From Mallotus nudiflorus (Eukaryota > Streptophyta > Magnoliopsida > Malpighiales > Euphorbiaceae): a DNA stretch of 64,000 nt. The position numbers were made by a program, and so were the translations under genes. The notes under the pieces are model-generated. The model saw only the letters and a list, made by a program, of their open reading frames with translations, searched no databases and was not told the DNA's origin. Shown here one piece after another: positions 1 to 10,462 of the stretch (positions are counted from its first letter, which is position 1; every line of letters starts with the position of its first letter). The stretch covers positions 1,892,501-1,956,500 of the forward strand of contig CANTUR010000279.1 of the NCBI GenBank assembly GCA_947683625.1. Direction: 5' to 3'.

Positions 1-62
1 ATGTTCCCTCTTAAACTCAAAGGAAGACACAAAGAGGACTATCTTCCTCTCAAAGTGTTAAA

Positions 63-236
63 GAAGAACTAGCTTGGGATGGTGGTTTCTTTGATCGTCT
101 CTCTATAGTAAAGTCTAACTTCAACACAAGATTTGATCAAGTTGACATAAGACTTGATTGTTTTGAACATAGGATGGACCATATGATGTATGACATTCAT
201 AAATTGTATGTTCATCATAACATACAATGCACTTGA
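63..236 (+). pseudogene. Remnant of Sirevirus 3' extra (envelope-like) ORF
   Basis: An open stretch of 57 codons starts after an upstream stop at position 12 and ends at TGA 234-236. It encodes a charged, amphipathic segment with the motif RFDQVDIRLD, followed beyond the stop by a proline-rich stretch and then a very hydrophobic run. Some Sireviruses carry an extra ORF downstream of pol with coiled-coil and proline-rich parts, and position and composition fit that. The reading frame is broken, so no function is expected. Homology is inferred from character and position only. Confidence 0.4.
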
Positions 237-1196
237 CCTCATCCTCCTCCTTCTCCATTCCAAGATCCCCAAGATAGACATGACTTTTGGATATTTTTAG
301 TTTTGGTCTATCTTGTATTTATTGTTTTAGTTCTTGGTCTTCTATTTCCTTTTGGTTTCATTCTAATTTATTTCTCTTTTCTTTTTTTTCTTTGACAAAA
401 GGGGAGAAATTATGATATGTGATATGCTAAATGCTACATTATTATGTGTTATATGTGTTATGTGCTTAGTTTAGTTTATTAAGCTTAAGTTTTTAATAAT
501 AATTTAGTTTGTTATGTTTAAGTTTTTAATCATAATGTTATATGTACTATGTTTATGATGTGTCAAAGTAGTGCTACATGCATTATAAGTGCTACTAGTT
601 TTATTATGCCTAATGATCATGTTATTATGTTTCTTTTACCATATTTGCAATGTTAGGCCTTGGTTCACTTTGCCTCTCTCATATTTAATATTATTGGTTT
701 ATTAAAATGGAATAAATTTTAAATTTAGTAAATTTACATTTCTTGTCATGACCTAAGGGGGGAAATAGAGAAATATAATAAATTTTGATAAAGTAGGGGA
801 AAATATTTTTTTAAGCATCATTATTAAAATACATGACATTATTTTAATCCATCTCCTCTATGTCCGTTCATTTGGTATCATTTTTTTAAGGAGATGTAAG
901 ATTTCTAAAGTCATGATATTTATGCTATATTTTTCATGCTTTGATATACTTTTAAAATCATGTACATGCTATGATAATTTAATTATTATTATGCTTTGAT
1001 ACATGATAAAGTATCGATATTAAATTTATGCATATATTAAGGGGGAGCAAATTATTTTCATTTAATTACATCTATTTAATTTGAAAGGGGAGCTATTTTA
1101 TATAACACATATCTATTCATATTAATTATTATTGGCACTCACACACACCTTATTTGTTTTTATCAAATAGGTTATCAAAGCCAAAAAGGGGCAGAT
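237..1196 (+). other. Non-coding 3' internal region with repeated polypurine tracts
   Basis: No credible gene. Purine runs resembling polypurine tracts occur near 396-409, 755-770, 1039-1048, 1084-1092 and 1184-1195. Only the last directly precedes the LTR. Repeated polypurine tracts upstream of the 3' LTR are a recognised Sirevirus feature. Confidence 0.6.
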
Positions 1197-2293
1197 TGTT
1201 GAATATTTACATGATCAAACTCCTAATTTTGACTTTAACAAACAATTTAAGTTTCTAACAATTCTATTTAAGTGTGTAGGAACTTAATTTAAAGTTGTTC
1301 AAAGCTTGGAGATATGAAATACTCTTTTAAAAGAGTATTTTAACATGTATTTTATGAAGTACATAAACTAATGCAAGTGTCTAAGTTAATTAATGCAAAA
1401 GAAGTCTAGGAAAATCAAATTTTGGACTTAAAAGTGTCCATTAACGAGTAGGTCATGAGCTACCCTCTTGCTATAGTCTATTTCGAGCCTTCAAGTGAGT
1501 TTTGGGCAGTGCTACTCATGAGCTACCCTTACTATCATTAACAGCTCATGAGGGAACTCCTGATAGCTCATAATGGGAAAATTTAAATATATTTCAAAGG
1601 CAATAGTTCTCAAACTAACCCTCACGATCTAGGACATGCTCCTTACGATCGTGAGCAATGTTCTAATATAAATAAGTCAAATTTGAATTAACCAAAGCTT
1701 TAAAAAATTAGGAACATAATTATTAGCTTAAACAACCATAATATTGAAGCTCAATTTCTATAAATTTCTCTAGAGTTTTCATTCTTAAAAGTTACACACT
1801 CTGATTATTAAAAAACTCTATAAGCATTCAATTAAGCGTCAATTTCCTTTCTGTCAAATTATTGTATTTGTTTAACTGTAGAGAGAGTTGGTTATATGTT
1901 AGAAATAGGACTTCATCTTTATCTAATTCTTAGGATAGATTAAAAGGGAAGTGAGATATATTTCTAGTAGAATTGATTTAAGTGTTTAGCCATTAAAACA
2001 CTTGGGAATTAGTTGAAGAGTTAGCCTTAAAACTCTTAATTGTATAAGGTTGAAAAGTGAGTCTTAAACTCTTGTGTAATCTTAATCTTATGAATAAGAT
2101 TGTGGATTTTAAAAATTCTAACTTAGGGATAAGTTAGGTGGAGACATAGGATTATTGAGAATTTAAACTCCTTAAATTCTTATGTTCATTGTTCTTCCTC
2201 TCTATTCTTTTTCAATTCTTGTTCATTTATTAAATTTGATTTTAATTTCTATAAACCTATCATTAGCCTTATTCACTCCCACTAAGGAACTTT

Positions 2294-2295
<2 letters not shown>
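1197..2295 (+). repeat. Sirevirus 3' LTR (1.1 kb)
   Basis: Starts TGTTGAATATTT right after a polypurine tract and ends CTAAGGAACTTTCA just before an AT microsatellite. The upstream half holds a cluster of short palindromic words such as CTCATGAGC and TTACGATCGTGAGC (about 1440-1660). A possible TATA element lies near 1667 (AATATAAATA). The end resembles the tails of the LTRs at 46806-48116 and 60570-62271. Confidence 0.7.

Positions 2296-2377
<82 letters not shown>
2296..2377. repeat. (AT)n microsatellite
   Basis: About 41 uninterrupted AT dinucleotides immediately after the Sirevirus LTR end. The 5-bp target duplication of that element would be ATATA and cannot be told from the repeat. Confidence 0.95.
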
Positions 2378-2380
<3 letters not shown>

Positions 2381-2461
2381 CCTAAACTAATTTTTCACTT
2401 ATTTATACTCAAAAATCAAGTTTCATTGATATTTATGTCCCTCTATTAACAAAGTTGTTAA

Positions 2462-4631
2462 TGTTAGTATAAGGTATGCCCTAGTGGCATTCTTGTAATT
2501 ATTTAGACATTGTATATAATCCTTGTGGTAACAAAATATTCTTTTAAATAAATATGTTATTTTTTTGAGTATTTATCCTTTAGTATTATGTTGAATAAAT
2601 TTATTATCAAAGAGTTGATAATATGAGTTACAAATTTATTCAGTACATTTACTATAAATTATTCGTAGTCAATTAATTAATATTTGGATAATATTAATTA
2701 GACTATCACCTCTGTCTATTTTCCTTGATTAGTGTGAGAAACTAATAGTGGGAGGTAGTGAAACTCATGCTACTTGATATGAGTAATCAGAATAGACATG
2801 TGGATACTCATTGGATTGGTTAATCAAATAATGACATTAGTATTGTGATTGCAAGGATATTCAAATATAATCAATAATCACAATCTAGATTATAATGGTG
2901 CATATAGTCCTTTGACTTGAGGTGACATAGTCATCCATATTTAGGTGGTTAGAGTTTCTTACCGCTTACATACTTGTGTTAATCATCACATGGGTATATG
3001 GGTGTGGTGGCTCTAATTAGTTAAATGTAGGGATGAATGTTTAACCAAGATGGGATTCATTACCTGGTGTGAACCGGGATAGATCCTATGCTATCTAAGT
3101 TTATTCTTGATGAATAAATTCCTGGCCAGGATAAATACAACACAGTTTGAAAAAGAGTTTCAGTACTATAAAGAGTTCTAGTATTTATTGTATTTTATCA
3201 AGAATTAAAACTTAAGATGAGGTCATACAATAAAGCTATTAGAGTTTGATAATACCTTGACTCTAGGCTATATTAGGATCTTTAATGAAAGGAATTTAGT
3301 GCACGATAATTATGATCAGGTTCGTGTGAATCATAATATGCATTCATTTCTAATTGGGTAGCTGTGATATCGATACTAGGGGTCAATCACAGCTTATAAG
3401 AACTAAATGTGAATAACTGGGATTTTCACATTTAGAATTAAAAAGAGTTTCAAATAATATTAAATGTTAATATTATATTTTCTCATTGCCATTTAGACAT
3501 GAACCTAGTAAGTCACACCTTAAAGAGTTTTATTTATTCACTATAGTATTAATCTAATTATTGATTAAAATAGTTTAATCAATTAATCAAGATTAATAGA
3601 ATTAGATTTATGTTTTGAACAATGATTCTAGTATATCATGAAATCTAATTCAAATAAGAGTATTATTTATTAATTAATATTTAATTAATATTGGATATTG
3701 ATTAATATATATTAAATTAATAAATATATATATCTTGTTATTTATTTATGGACTTATATTAATGGTCCAAATTGGTTTGGACATAGGCCAAAATTTATTT
3801 TGGACCTAAGATTAATTAAAGTCCATATCTAAGTATATGTATAATTTAATATGTAAATTAATACATTTGATGTATACTTTATTTACAAATTTATACATTA
3901 ATATGTGTAGGTGGCAAGCTTAATTATTGAATTAAGCAAGGTGGCATATTAATTAAGTGGATATTTTTAAAGTATGCCTAAGGTGTCATTTTTAATCATT
4001 TAGATGGATAAGTGTATACCTAAGGTGGCATACTTAATAATCACTTAATTAATTAATGCATACTTTTCCTTAGTGGAAAATTACTACACATATATCTTTT
4101 GATATATCTAAGGCAAGTCAAGAGACTTGGTAAAAGATAGAAGAGGAAAAATAATGCTTAAGTGAGTTTTTACTTAAAGAGTTAAGTAAAATCACTAGGT
4201 TATTTTGGTTATGATAAGATCATAAACCAAAAATAAACATAACATATACTTAACATATACTCTATACTTATGCTCTTAATTAAATTAGTACAAGTTACTA
4301 AGTTTAATTAACACAAGTAAGTGATAGATAAGGCTTTGGTGTTTCAAACTAAAGGCCTTACATTTGGAGGGCTAAGCATTTGATTCAAGGAATTGAACAC
4401 AAGGAATACTAAGCTCTACAACAAGTTTACAAACTTATAATTTATTTATTATTTGTTTGTATATTGCTTAATTTATTTAGTTGTGTATTTCAATGCAATT
4501 TGAATCTTGGGCAAATGAAATTCTTCATTTTTTGAAGGGTTATGATGAGCAAATTTTTAAAATTTACTCTATTTAGACTTGCGCTTACAACACATGTATT
4601 TATGTCTAAATAGCATAACTGATTTCTAACA
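2462..4631 (+). repeat. 5' LTR of large copia element (2170 bp)
   Basis: Matches 17051-19209 along its whole length with scattered substitutions and small indels. For example, the 3' LTR lacks a short ATTAATATTTAATT-like segment present near 3675. Termini are TG...CA. A small free-standing (TA)n-like run near 3720 is part of the LTR. Confidence 0.92.
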
Positions 4632-4632
4632 G

Positions 4633-4644
4633 TGGTATCAGAGC
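4633..4644 (+). promoter_or_regulatory. Primer-binding site (tRNA-Met initiator)
   Basis: TGGTATCAGAGC one base after the LTR, the standard plant copia primer-binding site complementary to the 3' end of initiator tRNA-Met. It primes minus-strand DNA synthesis. Confidence 0.92.
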
Positions 4645-5520
4645 CCCTTTTTGCATTTTATACATACTAAATAAATTGTTTAATTACAAATGTTATGATT
4701 AAAATATGTTGGTTGCAAGTTTTATGGCTAAAATATGCTAAAAAATATATTTTATTTATTATAGTACTGTTGTGAATAGTGGTACTGTAGCAGTAAATAA
4801 TGGTACTGTAGCATACGTTTTTATTATGTTTGCAAAATTATTATAACATGCAAAAGTTACATTTATTAATTTTTGTATGCCATACTTGCAAGCAGTGATC
4901 ATGAACAAGGTTTTACATTCTAGTAATGTAATAATTAATTTTGTTGTTGTTTATGTAATTAAATGTTAATTACATAGTATTAGGATGTATTTATAACCTT
5001 GGCATGTCAAGAATTATTTGTTTGTTGCAAAAGTTGTAACAAGGAGACTTGAAGGAGGTCAAGGAGCAAATCCATAGAGATGGTGATAAGGATATTCATA
5101 CTTGAAGTATTCATGGACAAGAATAATTTTTTTGTAATTTATTTTAGTATTAAAATAGGTATAAAAATTAGTTCATGATCACTCCTTATTTGTGCATCCA
5201 TATTTGCATGTTTTATGCACATATGAGATATGTATGTTTTATATGCTTTTATACATATCTGTATGTATAATTGGATGCCGTACAATTTATGTATTTGATA
5301 CGTATAAATTGGTTAATGTGCAAAGTGAGACCCAAAAATCTTCCAAATAAATTTAAGTCTAAGCTCTCCATTGGAGTAATAAATTGTATAATTTTGGATT
5401 ATGTATATCGGCTATGGACACATAGGGGTATATATAAATCTAAGAGATTTATGCAATGTTATTGTTAAGCATAGTGATGTTTTGAGTGTATAAATATACT
5501 ACATGCCAAGAATGGCAAAT
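4645..5520 (+). other. Copia 5' leader, first part (before viral insertion)
   Basis: Non-coding, AT-rich sequence between the primer-binding site and the nested pararetrovirus. It includes two similar phrases around GGTACTGTAGCA near 4780-4815. The last recognisable copia bases are CCAAGAATGGCAA at 5506-5518. The same 13-mer recurs at 12735-12747 on the other side of the insertion. Confidence 0.6.
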
Positions 5521-5672
5521 TCTTAAACTTGGATCTTTTCCCTTTCTTCTTCAATTTGAAGAAGTGTTTCTTCTTTTTTGATGGACAAACACAGACATCA
5601 GCATCTTTGCATTTGATATGCAAATTAGGCCTATCACATGAAAGTTTTCCCAAAGGATTCTTCCTACTGCTC
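5521..5672 (-). repeat. Second copy of viral coat-protein segment
   Basis: These 152 bases align without gaps to 9391-9542 at a constant offset of 3870, with about seven differences by eye. The segment encodes the basic region just before the zinc knuckle. At its viral 5' side it is joined to a primer-binding-site-like sequence instead of the coat-protein sequence found in the main copy. Confidence 0.9.
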
Positions 5673-5680
5673 TTATACCA
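5669..5680 (-). promoter_or_regulatory. Degenerate viral primer-binding site
   Basis: On the minus strand this reads TGGTATAAGAGC, one base from TGGTATCAGAGC, the tRNA-Met primer site of caulimovirids. It lies about 380 bases downstream (viral sense) of the TATA box, a plausible leader position. Its last bases, GAGC, coincide with the junction to the duplicated coat-protein segment. Confidence 0.55.
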
Positions 5681-5990
5681 ATTTTCCAAAGCTCCATTAA
5701 AACTATATTTCATAGCTATACAGATTATATCATGGACTAGCCAAAGCCATACTTATAGCATCACACAACTAATTTCTGGCCAGACAGCCTGTCCCCTTTT
5801 TATAATCTATACAATTATAAATTATAATCTTAATAGAGTTGGTTACTGGATCATCTTCTTAATTAAGTTTCTGATGTACCAGATCCTTCATAGAGGCAAG
5901 TACAGAGCATACTCCTTAATTTAGATAGGTGGAATGATTATAATTCATAATCTAACTACTAGAGAAGAAGAAAGACTTTTAGAAGGCCAT
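5681..5990 (-). other. Viral leader / intergenic region
   Basis: Sequence between the viral poly(A) signal and the primer-binding site. It corresponds to the untranslated leader of the pregenomic RNA. Plus-strand reading frames here are incidental. Confidence 0.45.
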
Positions 5991-5992
5991 TG

Positions 5993-5998
5993 TTTATT
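5993..5998 (-). terminator. Viral polyadenylation signal
   Basis: AATAAA on the minus strand, about 60 bases downstream of the TATA box. In caulimovirids the poly(A) signal lies shortly after the transcription start, which creates the terminally redundant RNA; the spacing fits. Confidence 0.55.
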
Positions 5999-6056
5999 TA
6001 GCTTCTAAAAATTTTTACAAGAGGGGTTATGCCTTCCAACTGAGACAAAAAGCTCC

Positions 6057-6063
6057 TTATATA
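6057..6063 (-). promoter_or_regulatory. 35S-like viral core promoter (TATA box)
   Basis: The minus strand reads CTCTATATAAGGAGC, nearly the same as the core of the cauliflower mosaic virus 35S promoter (CTCTATATAAGGA). It lies after the RNase H and C-terminal coding region, where the pregenomic RNA promoter is expected. Whether it is active is unknown. Confidence 0.7.
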
Positions 6064-6169
6064 GAGAAGGAGCTGAGATATAAGGAGGCCCTTACATAAG
6101 CAAACAAACAACCATAGATAAATAGACAAATGTGGATAGACATCCACTGATAAAAGCAATAACTTTAAA

Positions 6170-6619
6170 TTACAACCATTTGTGACAAATTGGCTCGTGA
6201 CTTGGAGATAGATTCTTATCTTCAACACTGTCTTCACTATGGTAAAAGTCTTCATCAGGATCCTGTGAGTGTCCTGCTATTGGTATACATGGGTCCTCTG
6301 AATTATTTGATTTAAAAGAGTTTAACCATATCTGTTCTGCAGATGAGCTGGCTTGATAAGGATCAGATGAGCTGGCTTGATAAGGATTATCAATTTGCAT
6401 GTGAGATGGGATGGATGTAGTCCTTTGTGTCTTTTCCCAATATTCTTTGTCTACTAACAGTTGTTTCCCATAATCAGAAGGAAATATTTCCCATGAGGCA
6501 TCATCAGATATCTTTGGCCATATCTCCTTTGGAATAATACCATTTTTCTCGAACATGTGTCTTTGAAACTCTCTCCATGGTGAAGGATCTATGGTATATA
6601 TGGTAATATAGTGCATCAT
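6170..6619 (-). pseudogene. Viral C-terminal region downstream of RNase H
   Basis: A 149-codon frame with the motif SPWREFQRHMF near its start, an acidic and serine-rich tail, and a perfect eight-residue duplication DPYQASSS/NPYQASSS (a 24-bp tandem repeat at about 6340-6387). It follows the RNase H frame after a short break and may have been the end of the same polyprotein. No catalytic motif is seen. Some endogenous caulimovirids have a small unassigned product here; its role is unknown. Confidence 0.5.
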
Positions 6620-6628
6620 TAAGTGTCT

Positions 6629-7585
6629 CTAAGTCCTATAGATATTAAAGCATGGTACATCAGTAAAAACACCTTTAGCTTTAAAGAAAGTTCTTTTGAG
6701 GGTGATGATTGTATGACATTTGAGAGGAGGTGCCACCTGTTGAGTATAAGCTTCATTTTTCAAATAGGATTTCCATCTTGACAAATTCTGGAACCATTTG
6801 AGAAATGTTGACAAATGTGGATTCAGACCTTCATTCTTCTCAAGCAGACTGATATACCTTGCAAGCTTTAATGGTTGAAGATCAAATGAGATCCAGTATA
6901 GATGACAAAGATACCAAAATAGGATTAATAATTTAGGAGGCCAATAAAATTGGTTTCTAGGACTTTGGTTTAGGAAGCTGAAAATACAGGTGAAAGGATA
7001 GATAGGATGAAAGCCTAATTTGTGAAAGAAATCTGACCCATATTTTCTGATTAGTCCGGATTGAAGTTTAAAAATTTGAGTTCTTCCTTTTTGATTAAGG
7101 GTGGTCATGAAAATGTGTGATGATAAGGATGGAGGAATACCTTTTTCAAGAAAGTTGGCATTAATAGTTTGGTACATGTATAGCATGGGAAGAACTTTTA
7201 GCTGAAAGGGTTTTTCATAAGAGACAGGTGGTCTGCTTAAAAGATCTGCTAATAGGTTATCCTCTCCTTTGATGTGTTCTACTTCAAAGTCATACTTACT
7301 AAACCATTCTTTCATTCTGAGAAGCTGAGGATGGGGCAGAGTCTTTCCTTTGAATTCAAGCATTTTTGGAAATGATGAGCAGTCCATCACAACTTTGAAA
7401 TGATGACCAATTAGATGGAATTCGAACTTTTTTATGCCATATTTAACTGCTAAGACCTCTTTAAAGGTTGAGTGATAATGGTATTCTCCATCTGTGAACT
7501 TTCCACTAGCATAAGCATAAATCCGTCTTTTCTTATCGTCATCCTCTTCTAAAAGAATAGCTCCCCCAAAATTTATCGCTTGCAT
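6629..7585 (-). pseudogene. Viral RNase H domain and following region
   Basis: The first 125 codons match the RNase H domain that follows reverse transcriptase in caulimovirids. It holds FGGAILLEE at the start, an acidic residue in TFKEVLAVKYGI, an aspartate in VVMDCSS, and ends with the typical LADLLSRP. RNase H removes the RNA template during reverse transcription. The remaining roughly 190 codons lack a clear domain. The frame is open for 318 codons but separated by stops or shifts from the RT frames upstream. Confidence 0.8.
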
Positions 7586-7673
7586 CTGTTTGAAGGATTC
7601 TTTTTCCTGTGGAGGGAATTTGGAGATCAGGAAGATTTTTTATGCAAATTCTGAGTTGTTCAAGAGCTTCTGT

Positions 7674-8327
7674 TTATTCTGAGGACCATGGTGGAGGATT
7701 CTTTCTTAGAAGAGCTCTGAGAGTGGCTGTCTTCTTTGTCAAGTGAGGAATAAAATCTCTGAGATAATTAATAATGCCAAGAACTTGTCTGATTTGCTTG
7801 ACAGAAATATTTTCTTTTGGAAATTTATCTAGTTCTATTACAACATGAGGACCTAGAAGATACTTCCCTTCTTTGAATCTCATTCCAAGAAAATCTATTT
7901 ATATTTGACCAATGAACATTTTGGTGGGTGAAAGCATAACACCATAATGTCTTACAAGATTAGCAAACTATTGGAGCAGTTTCTCATGGGCTTTTATATC
8001 TGTAGAAAATAAAAGAATATCATCAATATAAATAAGAGCACTGGAGAGGATGGGCTCAAAGATTTTGATTATAGCCCGTTGGAACAGTGATGGGGCTACT
8101 TTAAGTCCAAAAGGCAGCACATTCCATTGATAGTGTCTGTTTGGAATACAAAAGCCCGTTTTGTATCTGTCTTCCTCCTTGATTCCAAGTTGCCAAAATC
8201 CAGCCTTCAAATCAAATTTTGAAAAGATTTTAGCTCCCGCCAAAAATGCAAATAATGAGGAAATTTTTGGCAAAGGGAATTTGTCATCTCTAAAGAAGAA
8301 ATTCAAAGGCTGATAGTCAATCACCAA
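7674..8327 (-). pseudogene. Viral reverse transcriptase palm and thumb (two frames)
   Basis: Two consecutive minus-strand frames (8327-7968 and 7883-7674) make up the polymerase core. Visible motifs are DKFPLPKI, FSKFDLKAGFWQLGI, NVLPFGLKVAPSLFQ and the catalytic YIDDILLFS, then the connection/thumb motif RQVLGIINYLRDFIP. The YIDD motif separates it from the copia YVDD type. Stops between the frames make it non-functional. Confidence 0.88.
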
Positions 8328-8366
8328 TCTTTTCTTTCCATGAACTTGTTCTGATCTTTTGTTTAC

Positions 8367-8747
8367 TTAAAAAGCTTGGCATGCCCATTCTGATTTTATG
8401 GGAACAACTAGACCTTGGTCTTCTAATTGGTTGCATTCTTCAATTGCTAATTTAAGATCAGAGGGAGTCATTCCTAGATGAGTTGCCTTTTTTGGGTTGA
8501 CATCTTCATTTTGTTTGAAAGTTAAGGAGATGAAGAACTCCTCATTTTTCCACAATGGTGATGAGCATTTCTGAAGAAACTCTGTATAAGACTGAGCACT
8601 GCATTCTTTTAATAAAAACTCATGAATAGTTTGAAGGTTTGGTTGAGAAACGATTTGGCCAACAAAAAGGATAGATGAAATATTGGTGAATGGTTGAAAG
8701 TATTTCTTGAACTTGAGTCCATTGGGAAGAATTCTCAATTCTTTCAT
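8367..8747 (-). pseudogene. Viral protease-RT linker and RT N-terminus
   Basis: A 126-codon frame upstream of the RT core. Its end (ECNQLEDQGLVVPIKSEWAC) is the usual RT N-terminal region preceding the palm, and the earlier part links protease to RT. It overlaps the previous frame by four bases, a sign of a frameshift in one ancestral polyprotein. Confidence 0.65.
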
Positions 8748-9424
8748 CTTCCAATAGACATCAAAGCCAATGACAATATCTTTTCCAGGTAAAGAAGATC
8801 CAAGAACATGTGTCCAGGTGTAACAATTTGGAAAGAATTGGATTTTATTGGGTGTCTGGTTTTAAGGCCAGTTTCAAGTAATTCTCCATTAGCTGTAGAG
8901 AAATACTCAGAATGATGTTTCCAACATTCTTTAGGCAAGGCCTTTGGGTTAAGAATGGTAGTTTTGGCTCCAATGTCGATCAAGGCTACAAGTTTTATGG
9001 GTTTGGAATAATTGGTTGGGTAAATTTGAATAAGGAACAAAGGTATTGGATGTTTTTCATGAGTTAGGGCTATCATGTCTCTATTATCACCATCAATTAA
9101 GAAGTGGTCATTCCAGGACTCTGTTTCAGAGCTGGAAATTTCTGAGTCTGTCTCTTGTCCTACAACAAAAACACATTCTGGTGAAGCTTCTTCTTCTTCT
9201 GAAAAGAAAGACTCAAGATTAGCATCATTCAGGTCTACTTTAGTGATTTGCTGAATTTGTTGAATCATTTGCTCAGTCTTCTTTGTTTTTGAAGGGCAAT
9301 TTTTTGCAAAATGACCCTTTTTCCTACAGATGTAGCATCTGTCAGTTTTCTTCTTGCCACGAAACTTTTTCTTCTTGTAATACTTCCACTTCTTAAACTT
9401 GAATCTTTTCCCTTTCTTCTTCAA
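8744..9424 (-). pseudogene. Viral coat-protein zinc knuckle and aspartic protease
   Basis: Starts with a very lysine-rich segment, then a CCHC zinc knuckle CYICRKKGHFAKNC at about residues 31-44, typical of the RNA-binding end of caulimovirid coat protein. An acidic serine-rich stretch follows, then a protease-like segment, VALIDIGAKTTILNP, where the expected catalytic D-S/T-G reads D-I-G. The altered triad suggests decay. The upstream 152-bp part is duplicated at 5521-5672. Confidence 0.82.
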
Positions 9425-9706
9425 TTTGAAGAAGTGTTTCTTCTTGTTTGATGGACAAACACATACATCAGCATCTTTGCATTTGATCTACAAATCAGGC
9501 CTATCACATGAAAGTTTTCCTAAAGGATTCTTCCTACTGCTCAGATATAGTTTAATCATCTTCCTTTAATCACATAACTGGGTATGAGCCTGAATCATGA
9601 TCTGATACAAATGTCCCATTGGCACATCTCCAACTTTGTAATTTGATTGTTGAAGGATTGAAAACATTCAAGAGGCAAGGATCTTAGGAATAGAAGCCAA
9701 AAAGGC

Positions 9707-10027
9707 TTATTTTAAATCAGGATTAGTAGTGCCTCCTAATAGGTAAAATCTAGTAGACATATTTTGGAAATGTCTTTCTAGATCTTTTCTCTGTAGTGAA
9801 CAACATTTCATCTGGTAATACTCCTTTCGTGCAACTTCAAGATCATCATCCCATTTTCCTAAGAACTCATAATGCAAGAGTTCTAGAAAATCTTCTGGTG
9901 AAATGGCATCCATCAACTGGGTTCTAGCATAAGCATTCAGAGAAGCATACCAGTTTGCTAGCTTTCCCACCATTTTTGCAAGAAATGTTTCAATAACAAC
10001 CCTGATTTCTGCTCTAAGAATAAGCAT
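9707..10027 (-). pseudogene. Viral coat-protein core fragment
   Basis: A 106-codon frame including WYASLNAYARTQLMD, FLELLHYEFLGKW and RHFQNMSTRFYLLGG. These resemble the conserved capsid core of caulimovirid coat protein and sit at the right place, upstream of the zinc knuckle and downstream of the movement protein. Stops separate it from both sides. Confidence 0.65.
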
Positions 10028-10462
10028 TTGTCTAGCTATCCATGCTCTAAATTCTAGAAATCTATTCCTATATTATGAAGAAGGAACATCATCCAAGGTA
10101 AAGTAATTTCCAGTATTTTTTTGGAAATTTGTTTGTGGATTTGGTTGTGGTGTTCTGGGCTATTCAAATTCTTCTTCTGGATCATCAACTTGAGGTCCTT
10201 TAGAAGATGTAGCATCATCAGCCATCAATTAGTAGGGTATTTCATAATCTGAATCAGAGTCACTTTCTGAAGATTCAGAAGATGAAATTTCCTTTGAAAT
10301 AGATCCAATTGAAAAGTTGGGCATGACATTTTCAGCACATTTTTCCAAAAAGGAAGAGATGGGATTCACCATCATTAGAGGGTGTTCTGACTCTTTTGGT
10401 GATGAGGTTGGTGAGGTATTTTTGGGTAATGATTCAGAGGGTATTGTTTTAGGTTTCTCAGT

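Larger units (their letters stand above)
1..2295 (+). mobile_element. Sirevirus-type Ty1/copia element, 3' portion
   Basis: The window opens inside the 3' part of a Ty1/copia element of the Sirevirus (Maximus/SIRE) type. Seen: a short 3' reading frame remnant, about 1 kb of non-coding AT-rich DNA with several purine tracts of the form AAGGGGGAG, then a tract ending GGGGCAGAT directly followed by TGTTGAATATTTAC, the expected start of the 3' LTR. The layout matches 59272-62271 further along. The lineage is inferred from the extra 3' region and multiple purine tracts, which are known Sirevirus traits. The gag-pol part lies outside the window. Confidence 0.75.

Noticed and set aside
2182..2385. 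67-codon plus-strand frame with a Tyr-Ile run
   Set aside because: The second half is a translated (AT)n microsatellite and the first half lies in the Sirevirus LTR end.
5529..5924. 131-codon plus-strand frame
   Set aside because: It lies opposite the duplicated viral coat-protein segment and viral leader; codon content is that of an antisense shadow.
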